The position numbers and the translations under genes are program-made. From positions 12,651,181 through 12,715,180 of the forward strand of contig CAIIXF020000010.1 of assembly GCA_903813345.2 (NCBI GenBank): a DNA stretch of 64,000 bases, given 5' to 3'. Below are positions 34,152 to 45,273 of this stretch, in pieces (positions within the stretch are counted from its first letter, which is position 1; each line of letters starts with the position of its first letter). The notes under the pieces are model-generated. The model saw only the letters and a list, made by a program, of their open reading frames with translations, was not told where the DNA came from and ran no database searches. This DNA is from Owenia fusiformis (Eukaryota > Annelida > Polychaeta > Sabellida > Oweniidae).

Positions 34152-34243
34152 TGACGTCACTGATTATATCACTTCTAGCTAAGGAAAACAATATGACGTC
34201 ATACTATTTCACAAACAAGTACGAATTCAAGGGTATGACGTCA
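34152..34243. promoter_or_regulatory. Three CRE palindromes at exact 42 bp spacing
   Basis: TGACGTCA occurs at 34152..34159, 34194..34201 and 34236..34243, so the starts are 42 and 42 bases apart. Sequence after each site is loosely similar (CATACTATTTCACAAA versus CATATTGTTTCAAAG), which suggests a decayed 42 bp tandem repeat that kept its CRE core. CREB/ATF proteins bind this octamer. Function here is unproven. Confidence 0.6.
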
Positions 34244-34350
34244 TATTGTTTCAAAGCGAAATCAAAAATTATAATAGTTACCAGAAGTACACAGGGTAGT
34301 ACTGAACACAATCATAACTGACCAAATCAAAATGCTTCAAAATTCCTAGA

Positions 34351-34524
34351 CATGTGATAAAATCGTCATCACACGTTTCAGCTTATGTGATACAGGAAAT
34401 ATTCCACTCGGGTAACAATGTATCACCACTCAAGCTTCGCTTTCGTGGATGATACAGTATTACATTTCGTGAAATATTTCCTGTATCACATGCTGAAACG
34501 TGTGATAACTGATAGTATCACATG
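34351..34524. mobile_element. Foldback element with long near-perfect inverted arms
   Basis: The arm at 34368..34402 (ATCACACGTTTCAGC, then TTA, then TGTGATACAGGAAATATT) pairs with 34473..34506, differing only by a two-base bulge. The outer ends CATGTGAT (34351) and ATCACATG (34517..34524) also pair. The loop region is partly self-complementary too (GTATCACC/GGATGATAC). Nearly the whole 174 bp can fold, as in a foldback MITE. Confidence 0.7.
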
Positions 34525-35067
34525 ACCCCTTCTGCAAAGTTTTGCATGATGATATATATATTTCTTTTATTGACAATTGTATCAAAACATGACATATTAG
34601 TCTAGTTTCATGATGAAACCCTTAACCATTGTTCTGGGTAATTATGAAAAAATAAGCACGTTCAATTTGGATTTTGGTTTAGTAAAAAAATATGCTAAAT
34701 ACATGTTATGTAATTGATTAGGTAGAAAGTAAAACTGGCATGCGAATCCATAAAAATGATCCAATCTTCTGTTTTTTAGCTGAACCCTCAAAAACCTGAC
34801 AACCATGTATAATCTCAACACCTAAACAAAAATAAACAGCTTGGCACAGTTAGGTTTCATAACACAATATGTTTAGGTATGATAGCACAGTTCAAGTTAT
34901 AGTTGGAGGTATGTGGATAAGCACATGAGGAAAGTCTGCCTCAGGAAATAACCAAAAATGTGATGACCTTTTGCTCAAGCGCAAGTGCTCGCATTCAAGA
35001 TGTGGTGTAAAACAATGCAGAGCATGTGCATTCACTGAATATATAGCGCTAGGGCAAAATAATAGTA

Positions 35068-35237
35068 CACTAAAAATTGTATATCCTAACACCTTTGTAA
35101 ACTGAATACCTCTCAATATGTGCTCTTTTCTTGCACCTATATAGTATTCTCCCATTGACTACCATGTTAAAAAACATGAAATGTGAGTTCCTGCTAATCC
35201 AAACACTTTTTAGATTTAGACAGGTTTTAATGAACTG
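35068..35237. mobile_element. Decayed family c MITE in duplication copy 1
   Basis: The left end TA|CACTAAAAATTGTATATCC with AACACCTTTGTAAACTG matches the 23348 copy. The right end ACAGGTTTTAATGAACTG is a mutated inverse terminus. Open frames at 34892..35155 and 35070..35267 cross it and are not genes. Confidence 0.55.
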
Positions 35238-36187
35238 AAAAAAGATAATTGGATTTAGCCCTATCATTTTCAGTAAATATAAAATATGATTTCTGGAGTC
35301 ATTACATCACAAAAACATAATAAGAAAACATGATGAAAATACAATATCATGAATATGTAATATCATGAAAATTCAATATCATAAGCTCACTATTTTGAAA
35401 TTCATGATTTTCATTCAGAAAAAATATTGCAGTTAATTAAGTTCAACAAAATATATATTATCCCAGTTGAGTGTTTGTGAAATTACCCTTGTGTCATTTT
35501 CTTCATGTGAATGATTTTTTAACTAAAAATAATGACTCTAAACCTCGCTAGGTTAACTTCGTGTCACATTCGAATATACTTTATTTAGCTTTAATTCTGC
35601 AAATCTGCTTTAAAATTGATGCTATCTTCACGAAGATACAAAAACATTGTGACATGTGCGGATAATCCTGATTAGAACCTGGAGTGTCTGCATGAAAAAC
35701 TCCTTGTCCTAAAGTGAGTTGACTAAAATAATTTCCTATACTTTGGGATTAGTATAAGCCTCTGAATCACTAAACCTTCATGGTACATTAAAACTAAAAA
35801 AGAAGATATTTTGCATTAGATGACACTAAATTGCCTTATTAAAAATGAACGGTTAATTTTTATTGCCAAAACTCTTGAAGAAAGGACGATAGGATTAAGT
35901 GAAGAGTCGGAATCCTGATTTGTTCATATTTATGGCCCCTTCATCCGACGACAAACATGAGCATTTGTGTAACTTAAACTAATGAATTGATTATTTAAGT
36001 GTACATTTATGACCAGTCACTTAGGTTTTCTATCAGATATCAATATTATGTGAAAATGAATATCCTGGTACACAACAACCATATGAACTCTTCTAGTATT
36101 AGACCCAAGGACTTCTGCACATCATTGGCAACTCACATGTATCAGTGGGAGAGAATTATTAGTTTATCCCCAATTCAAATTCAAAAA

Positions 36188-36385
36188 CTAGGGCATCATT
36201 ATCCCTTCATTGGGCAAACTAGGGCATCATTATTCCTTCATTGGGCAAACCAGGACATCATTATTCCTTCATTGAAAAAACGAGCGCATCATTATTACTT
36301 CAATGAGCAAACCAGGGTATCATTCGTTCATTTGGAAAACTAGGGCATCATTGATTATCCATTCACTGGGAAAACCAGGGTATCA
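36188..36385. repeat. 31 bp minisatellite (copy 1), about 6 units
   Basis: Units of the type CTAGGGCATCATTATTCCTT plus CATTGGGCAAA start at 36188, 36219, 36250 and 36281, then decay. The open frame at 35999..36343 runs through them and is not taken as a gene. Confidence 0.85.
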
Positions 36386-38464
36386 TTGATTTCTGGTCAC
36401 TTTGTTGAGGACATCAGGCCAACACTTCCTTTCCCTTGTTTGCTGAAGTCATGAGAAACCAATAATGATGTCACATCTAATTGTCTCCTAAAGGAGAAAC
36501 CTCTAAGCCAAGTAAATACAATTGAGACAGATGGTAAACACAGTCATACCTAGATTTGAAATGAGATTCCTTTGATCTTGTAACAAGGTAAGAGCTACAT
36601 TCACTTAACACTTCAATTGAAAAAAAGGATAGTCTATACCCTGATCAGGCTGATACCCATCACATAATTCTGTCTCCTCCTAATTTGACTGAAAGAGAGG
36701 TCATGTATCCTGAGATGCTCTGATTTTAATTTTGCAGTATTTAGAACCATGAAATCCATTTTACCCCAAGCCCACAGAGACTAATGAGTTTATACTAATC
36801 ATAGGTCTTAAAGGACCTGTGTCTTTAATACACTGAACATAAGACTTTAAGGGACTGAATAACATGGCTCTAAAATTATCAATTATCAAATATATCATGC
36901 TTATTATGAAGACACTTTAAAGGACCAAGTGTGGTATTTTATGTAAGCACGAACCCATGATATATGACCTAATATACCATCAATAAGCTGAAATTGACCC
37001 CAACAATACATAAGCCCTATGAAAATATGATCAAAATGAAATCTGAATGCCAGAATTACCAAAAACACGAGACACTCATGTTTGAGACATTTACATCAAT
37101 ATACAACACAGCTTTTAAACATTGCATTGGTGGACAAAATTAAGCGCCAGACTTAAAAGACATCTTGTTGATTGGAATAGAGCCTTGGGACACCATCACA
37201 GAATTTTGAAAATTATACCGTATAAGAACAATCATCGAGAGACAACATCACAGAATCATACCATATAAGGAGAATTATCAAGAGACTGTCATGTTATCTG
37301 GTTTGATTGAAATCCTCAATGATATCCTTGAATCCTCATACAATTTTCATAAATCATTCAAATTTCCTCCGCAATGATTGTAAACTAAATCTCTGCAATT
37401 AGATTATAGCTAGATTCATTAATTACTAATTTAGAACACTGACAATTTCTTTGTTTAAAATAGACACCCATGAAATACCTTTTTATACTACTTATAGATA
37501 TTTCATGAGAATGTTAGACAGTGGACTATAAATAGTTTCCAAAGGACATACCACCCTAGTTAACCTAATTGTATTCATCTGGCAGTAGTAGAAGATGCAT
37601 CAATATTGAAAGTCGAATTACATTAGTATTGGAAAATTGTATCTTGTATTAGTTGGAAATGAGCAAACAATTTCTGTTGATGTTTGATATTATACCAGCC
37701 TACCAGCAGAATGAATGTTTTCATGAATCATAATTGTGTCAATAAATACCAACCTCAATGTGGAGATAGCGAGATAGACGTTTTAATATTTACCATCTTA
37801 GACATTTTATTATTTGTCATCTTAGACATTTTATTATTTATCATCATGTTTATACTTAACTTGCCTGAGGCATCTCCCCAAAAAAACTCATTTTTGGACT
37901 TTAGGCAAACATTATGTTTTTTAGGTATGGGAGGGGGGGGGGTAACATAGACTTAATGCATATCTTGTATCCATTCCCCCCCCCCCCAGTGAAACACAAA
38001 CAAGATCATGTTAAACCCTTAACCATTGTTCTGGGTAATTATGAAAAAATAAGCACGTTCAATTTGGATTTTGGTTTAGTAAAAAAATATGCTAAATACA
38101 TGTTATGTAATTGATTAGGTAGAAAGTAAAACTGGCATGCGAATCCATAAAAATGATCCAATCTTCTGTTTTTTAGCTGAACCCTCAAAAACCTGACAAC
38201 CATGTATAATCTCAACACCTAAACAAAAATAAACAGCTTGGCACAGTTAGGTTTCATAACACAATATGTTTAGGTATGATAGCACAGTTCAAGTTATAGT
38301 TGGAGGTATGTGGATAAGCACATGAGGAAAGTCTGCCTCAGGAAATAACCAAAAATGTGATGACCTTTTGCTCAAGCGCAAGTGCTCGCATTCAAGATGT
38401 GGTGTAAAACAATGCAGAGCATGTGCATTCACTGAATATATAGCGCTAGGGCAAAATAATAGTA

Positions 38465-38634
38465 CACTAAAAATTGTATATCCTAACACCTTTGTAAACT
38501 GAATACCTCTCAATATGTGCTCTTTTCTTGCACCTATATAGTATTCTCCCATTGACTACCATGTTAAAAAACATGAAATGTGAGTTCCTGCTAATCCAAA
38601 CACTTTTTAGATTTAGACAGGTTTTAATGAACTG
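38465..38634. mobile_element. Decayed family c MITE in duplication copy 2
   Basis: Carried along by the 3.4 kb duplication, in the same state as the copy at 35068..35237. Confidence 0.55.
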
Positions 38635-39584
38635 AAAAAAGATAATTGGATTTAGCCCTATCATTTTCAGTAAATATAAAATATGATTTCTGGAGTCATT
38701 ACATCACAAAAACATAATAAGAAAACATGATGAAAATACAATATCATGAATATGTAATATCATGAAAATTCAATATCATAAGCTCACTATTTTGAAATTC
38801 ATGATTTTCATTCAGAAAAAATATTGCAGTTAATTAAGTTCAACAAAATATATATTATCCCAGTTGAGTGTTTGTGAAATTACCCTTGTGTCATTTTCTT
38901 CATGTGAATGATTTTTTAACTAAAAATAATGACTCTAAACCTCGCTAGGTTAACTTCGTGTCACATTCGAATATACTTTATTTAGCTTTAATTCTGCAAA
39001 TCTGCTTTAAAATTGATGCTATCTTCACGAAGATACAAAAACATTGTGACATGTGCGGATAATCCTGATTAGAACCTGGAGTGTCTGCATGAAAAACTCC
39101 TTGTCCTAAAGTGAGTTGACTAAAATAATTTCCTATACTTTGGGATTAGTATAAGCCTCTGAATCACTAAACCTTCATGGTACATTAAAACTAAAAAAGA
39201 AGATATTTTGCATTAGATGACACTAAATTGCCTTATTAAAAATGAACGGTTAATTTTTATTGCCAAAACTCTTGAAGAAAGGACGATAGGATTAAGTGAA
39301 GAGTCGGAATCCTGATTTGTTCATATTTATGGCCCCTTCATCCGACGACAAACATGAGCATTTGTGTAACTTAAACTAATGAATTGATTATTTAAGTGTA
39401 CATTTATGACCAGTCACTTAGGTTTTCTATCAGATATCAATATTATGTGAAAATGAATATCCTGGTACACAACAACCATATGAACTCTTCTAGTATTAGA
39501 CCCAAGGACTTCTGCACATCATTGGCAACTCACATGTATCAGTGGGAGAGAATTATTAGTTTATCCCCAATTCAAATTCAAAAA

Positions 39585-39782
39585 CTAGGGCATCATTATC
39601 CCTTCATTGGGCAAACTAGGGCATCATTATTCCTTCATTGGGCAAACCAGGACATCATTATTCCTTCATTGAAAAAACGAGCGCATCATTATTACTTCAA
39701 TGAGCAAACCAGGGTATCATTCGTTCATTTGGAAAACTAGGGCATCATTGATTATCCATTCACTGGGAAAACCAGGGTATCA
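39585..39782. repeat. 31 bp minisatellite (copy 2), about 6 units
   Basis: Same array as 36188..36385, carried by the tandem duplication. It has the same unit number, which supports a very recent origin. Confidence 0.85.
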
Positions 39783-41405
39783 TTGATTTCTGGTCACTTT
39801 GTTGAGGACATCAGGCCAACACTTCCTTTCCCTTGTTTGCTGAAGTCATGAGAAACCAATAATGATGTCACATCTAATTGTCTCCTAAAGGAGAAACCTC
39901 TAAGCCAAGTAAATACAATTGAGACAGATGGTAAACACAGTCATACCTAGATTTGAAATGAGATTCCTTTGATCTTGTAACAAGGTAAGAGCTACATTCA
40001 CTTAACACTTCAATTGAAAAAAAGGATAGTCTATACCCTGATCAGGCTGATACCCATCACATAATTCTGTCTCCTCCTAATTTGACTGAAAGAGAGGTCA
40101 TGTATCCTGAGATGCTCTGATTTTAATTTTGCAGTATTTAGAACCATGAAATCCATTTTACCCCAAGCCCACAGAGACTAATGAGTTTATACTAATCATA
40201 GGTCTTAAAGGACCTGTGTCTTTAATACACTGAACATAAGACTTTAAGGGACTGAATAACATGGCTCTAAAATTATCAATTATCAAATATATCATGCTTA
40301 TTATGAAGACACTTTAAAGGACCAAGTGTGGTATTTTATGTAAGCACGAACCCATGATATATGACCTAATATACCATCAATAAGCTGAAATTGACCCCAA
40401 CAATACATAAGCCCTATGAAAATATGATCAAAATGAAATCTGAATGCCAGAATTACCAAAAACACGAGACACTCATGTTTGAGACATTTACATCAATATA
40501 CAACACAGCTTTTAAACATTGCATTGGTGGACAAAATTAAGCGCCAGACTTAAAAGACATCCTGTTGATTGGAATAGAGCCTTGGGACACCATCACAGAA
40601 TTTTGAAAATTATACCGTATAAGAACAATCATCGAGAGACAACATCACAGAATCATACCATATAAGGAGAATTATCAAGAGACTGTCATGTTATCTGGTT
40701 TGATTGAAATCCTCAATGATATCCTTGAATCCTCATACAATTTTCATAAATCATTCAAATTTCCTCCGCAATGATTGTAAACTAAATCTCTGCAATTAGA
40801 TTATAGCTAGATTCATTAATTACTAATTTAGAACACTGACAATTTCTTTGTTTAAAATAGACACCCATGAAATACCTTTTTATACTACTTATAGATATTT
40901 CATGAGAATGTTAGACAGTGGACTATAAATAGTTTCCAAAGGACATACCACCCTAGTTAACCTAATTGTATTCATCTGGCAGTAGTAGAAGATGCATCAA
41001 TATTGAAAGTCGAATTACATTAGTATTGGAAAATTGTATCTTGTATTAGTTGGAAATGAGCAAACAATTTCTGTTGATGTTTGATATTATACCAGCCTAC
41101 CAGCAGAATGAATGTTTTCATGAATCATAATTGTGTCAATAAATACCAACCTCAATGTGGAGATAGCGAGATAGACGTTTTAATATTTACCATCTTAGAC
41201 ATTTTATTATTTGTCATCTTAGACATTTTATTATTTATCATCATGTTTATACTTAACTTGCCTGAGGCATCTCCCCAAAAAAACTCATTTTTGGACTTTA
41301 GGCAAACATTATGTTTTTTAGGTATGGGAGGGGGGGGGGTAACATAGACTTAATGCATATCTTGTATCCATTCCCCCCCCAGTGAAACACAAACAAGATC
41401 ATGTT

Positions 41406-43735
41406 AATGTTTTGTTGTTGTCCCCTCCTCACCAATTCTCAGTTAAACATGTTAAACAAGGTCATGCATCAAATTTGTTCTCCAATGAATTCCCAATTAA
41501 CAAGTTTCTTGTCCATTCTCAATTCTCAAAGTCCCTCCATTCTCAAATGAACACAAACTTGGTCACAAATCAAACTTGATTTGCCCCCCTCCCATTCTCA
41601 GGAATCCTGAGTTAAATGTTCTAGCAGTTTCCTGTAAGTTGCAGCTGTTGTGACAGATGTGCAACCAGTAATATAAATAAAGACACCCCTCCAATCAAAC
41701 CATATTTTTACATCACTGGGTAGAATCTCAAATACCTCTTGCAATTTTCACACGCGGAACACGGCTTAAAGGTCCCATGTAATGTTTAAACCATTGCCAC
41801 TTATGGAGTATTATATTGGATCTTTAACATTTCTGTGTACCATTGTTTTTGGCTAATTTAGCTTACTGTCCAAGAAGAAGATCATTCCCATTTTGGACCA
41901 ACCAAAAACTGAGTGTTCAAGAATGCCCTATGGCCCCTGTTGGTGCCCTATGCCCTCTGTATGTTTAGCAGTTACTAATTAATGTTTGATGAGCATATGT
42001 TCAGGAGAGTCTCATATATAAGAGAACAGCTTTCTATTAGAACAGCTTGAATCCTGTAAGCTTATATAATCTTATTATAACCCCCAAGATATGTCTCTAA
42101 ATTAAAGATAGTAGCCAAAATCGCCATATGCCTTGGATCCATATTTAGATTAAGATAGAAATAGGTTTGGTAAATCAACAGAGAAATTTTGTGATCAATT
42201 ATCTTGAAATTATGGTCGCAATATTGGAATGAAAAATAATGAATGAAAAATGAGGTATCAACCACTTGGTTGAAAAGAGGCCTTGAAGATATTTGAATGA
42301 AGCCCATTTTGTCCTCTTTTTAAAAAATATCTTGGTCAAAGAATATAATAATAATTTATTCTTATGCTGCGTATCTGTAGCATGAATATTGGACATAGTC
42401 CTAGACTGATGAAAGAGACCGTGGGGAGTATTACTTTTAAAGTCAAGTCATACAGTGTATGAATTTATGGTCTTCAGGGGTATTCAAATTGACCTTAGGA
42501 CTGTTCAAGAAAAAGTGCTCTCCGTGTTCTAGGTCAGTGTAAAAAGGTTTTGATCCTGTAAATCTAATGGGTTGCCCCTGTCTGCATAGTTAAAAGCTTA
42601 TGAATTGATGATTTTCACTTCCTCTGTAAAATTGAACATTTCCCTGGAGAAATAAGATAAAAGTGACTCCCGGAACTGGGACATGGTTTGGAATTATACA
42701 ATTCACTCAAAAAGTCAAAGGACAACATAACGGACATGACGATGTAATAATCAGTGATGCATGCACATCAAGTCATATAGAAATTCTTCAAACAAATGAG
42801 CAATCCTCTCTATCGAGGGCACATAATGTAAATTCCCATAGAATTCTGTAAAGGGGATAATAGGCTTACAACAGATTCAATTCCAATTGCACCAACTGCC
42901 AATATATAGTCTAGCAACAAGGCTCTAGCCTGCTCCCCCCATTATCTTTTTCCCTGTTTGTGTAGTGTTATAGTATTTGGAGGACACGTGGGCTTGATGC
43001 AAGACTTCTCAATACAGAAATATTTAAAATCCAAAATAGTGATCTCACACAAAAGAAACTTAAAAACGTTTCCACATATTTGTCGAGGGTAGGTGAGAGA
43101 TCTCAAATAAATGGATCATATTCAGAATTCCTCAAATTTTAATCAACCAAATGTTTAAATATGATCACTTTTTACTTGTTATCTGTCTCTCCCTTGATAT
43201 CGGGAGATCAGGTAGAACTTGCAATTTGAGATATGAAAGCACTAATGTGTTTCACATGTCACCTGATTCATCTTCTGCTTGGCCTACCATAAAGACCATC
43301 TCAACCCAACACCTGGTAGGTCTTAGCATACCCTTTTGCAGCACCTTTTTTTAAACATACACTCTGAATTTAACACATGATTTATTCATCTAGCCAATAT
43401 CCAATCATAATTTGAGCATTGGAACACATTCTATAGATGTAGCTGTGATTCAATTTTCAAATTCCCATCAGGTATTGAATACTCATTTGAGATTATTAGG
43501 ATAATACTGGTATCATAACAGTATACGTATCTGTTATAGTCAGAGTGTATTGTGACTACATGATTGAGATTCAGGGTAATATATCCAGTTTTAGAAACTA
43601 GTCTACTAGTCTAAGTAACCTGTTTACTTGTGTTGCATCAAGTCTTGCTGCCCCCCCTCTGCTATTGCCTGACCAGAGAATGAATAGGTGGAAACACAGG
43701 GGACTGATACAAGACTATGTGACAATTAATGCATA
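41406..43735. other. Intergenic DNA, little recognised
   Basis: A lone TTAA MITE-type end (TTAAAGGTCCCATGTAATG) lies near 41768. AATAAA on the minus strand at 43386..43381 could be a distal poly(A) signal for mex3. No gene is supported. Confidence 0.45.
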
Positions 43736-43866
43736 CAAGGCATTTATATGCAAAATGTCACCACCTCTCATTTGTTACAGATGCTGACTGCCGAATCCAA
43801 ACGCTGAACAGTCTACAAAAAAGTTGGAGACTTAACGATATGTCACCACTTATGGTGGTGACATAA
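43736..43866 (-). mobile_element. Short inverted copy of the palindrome-headed family (family a)
   Basis: Read on the minus strand it begins TTATGTCACCACCATAAG with GTGGTGACATATCG, then AAGTCTCCAAC. It ends with GGTGGTGACATTTTGCAT and the ATAAATGCCTTG tail. The palindrome arms are intact (TGTCACCAC/GTGGTGACA). It lies just downstream of the mex3 3' UTR. Confidence 0.8.
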
Positions 43867-44610
43867 ACCTTCCTTAAAACTTGGGCAGTCCAACTTGCAT
43901 ACCCTCACTCAATCTGTACAGGTCAGATGGTCCAATAGGCCATGGTGAAGGTTACACAGGGGGGATGCCCAAGTTTTCATGCTCTCACATTTACTCCTTT
44001 CCCCACTTCATCATCTCAAAAAACATAAGTCACAAATTGTAGTAGAACTTTTACTTTAATAGCAGAAAAATAAAGTCTTACAATTCTTATACTCTTGTCA
44101 GCATATATAATATTGACCCCCTCTGGGCAAGTGGTCTTATTACTAAAATAAAAAATATCTTTGCGCGATTTAGGTTACATTTGTGTTTAAACTTGCACTC
44201 TGTCCTTTTTTATGGTACAATACAATGTCATAAATAATAATATTAAAATAGAAAATACTAATGGTACTAAACTATGTCCATGTAGGAGTGCAATTTCCCA
44301 ATTGCTATTTTCGTTGACGTCTTTTATACAAATAATATATTATAACTGCAGATCTATTGTGACTCTGCAGCCCTTTATAAATAGCCATGACATCATCAAT
44401 GTGACATCACAATAGAATAAAATAAACACTATATCTTTACCATGTCATATAAAACATTCATTGCTGATAAAATAGAATTTAAAACCAAATCTCATAATTT
44501 ATACGTATCATATAGCTCCACTATAGTGTAACACAAAACTGCAAAATAATATATTATTTCTTATTATTATAATATATACGTTCACGACACAGCTGCGGCT
44601 AGTCACAAAT

Positions 44611-44625
44611 AGAGCGGTTCGCTCT
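44611..44625 (-). promoter_or_regulatory. 3' UTR stem-loop 1
   Basis: AGAGCG and CGCTCT form a perfect 6 bp stem with a 3-base loop. It is one of the few G/C-containing stretches in this part of the UTR, so it may be a structured RNA element. Function is inference. Confidence 0.4.
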
Positions 44626-44972
44626 CTATAAAGCACATAACACTCATACACTATATACTAACTCGTAATAAAATTAATATAATATAATAATAATATATAG
44701 CTTCAATTAAATTAGGATAATAATATGATTTTAAACATCTTATGTATTTATGAAATACGTATTTATACCTATTCATATTTGTTCACATTGTCGAAGAATA
44801 AAATACTTTGTGCTCTTTATATTATATAATACTCCTGATACTACGCTACAATATCCATTCTGTTTTAACTAGACTATTTCAATTACTAATTTATCTGTCA
44901 TCAATTTGTCATATAATCTCATGATATATATTTATGTATATATAGTATGATTTAGCACCGCTGACAGCCACC

Positions 44973-45007
44973 CCTGGGGTAAGCCACACCCCGCCTTACC
45001 CCCCAGG
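44973..45007 (-). promoter_or_regulatory. 3' UTR stem-loop 2, GC-rich
   Basis: CCTGGGGTAAG (44973..44983) pairs with CTTACCCCCCAGG (44995..45007), an 11 bp stem with two extra C bulged and an 11-base loop. It is strikingly GC-rich inside an AT-rich UTR, about 270 bases after the stop codon. Confidence 0.5.
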
Positions 45008-45273
45008 CCAAGATTAAAGCTGAGGAGAACATTGTCACAACACAACACCTTGCATATATGTTGGCCCTATCAAGGCCTTATAATAAAAATGAAAAAATAA
45101 TATGGAGACATGCCCAGGATTTGCAAGTAATATATAATGGGTTTGATAATTAAGTAGCATCCTGGGCGCGGCTCTGATATATGGCATGCATATATGTCAA
45201 ATATGATCTAGGGGGTGAGGCACGATGGGGAATCACCCCGGGGCTGGCTGTTGGCCTTTGTGTGTATGCTGGG

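Larger units (their letters stand above)
34616..38012 (+). repeat. Tandem duplication, copy 1 (3,397 bp)
   Basis: It starts at AAACCCTTAACCATTGTTC and ends at AAGATCATGTT, directly abutting copy 2. Every compared stretch of copy 1 recurs 3,397 bases later. I found only two differences: T at 37165 versus C at 40562, and a C run of 12 (37976..37987) versus 8 (41373..41380). It contains a family c MITE and a 31 bp minisatellite. No supported gene lies inside; the small open frames present are duplicated along with everything else. Confidence 0.95.
38013..41405 (+). repeat. Tandem duplication, copy 2 (3,393 bp)
   Basis: Head-to-tail with copy 1. The junction at 38012/38013 reads CATGTT|AAACCC. 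The right flank after copy 2 continues AATGTTTTG, so the junction shares only AA with both outer flanks. This two-base microhomology is consistent with end joining or replication slippage, not with recombination between long repeats. Confidence 0.95.
44030..45273 (-). other. mex3: Probable mex3 3' UTR
   Basis: Sequence directly after the TAA of mex3, very AT-rich down to about 44.08 kb. An ATTAAA poly(A)-signal variant on the minus strand at 44060..44055 gives a plausible end near 44030. A canonical AATAAA at 43386..43381 is an alternative distal site. The small minus frame at 45150..45365 overlaps the CDS end and is a shadow. Confidence 0.5.

Noticed and set aside
34892-35267. Two minus open frames present twice (also at 38289..38664)
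   Set aside because: They cross a decayed family c MITE and overlap in different frames; no coding bias.
35999-36343. 114-codon open frame present twice (also at 39396..39740)
   Set aside because: It is duplicated only because the whole 3.4 kb is. Half of it translates the 31 bp minisatellite.
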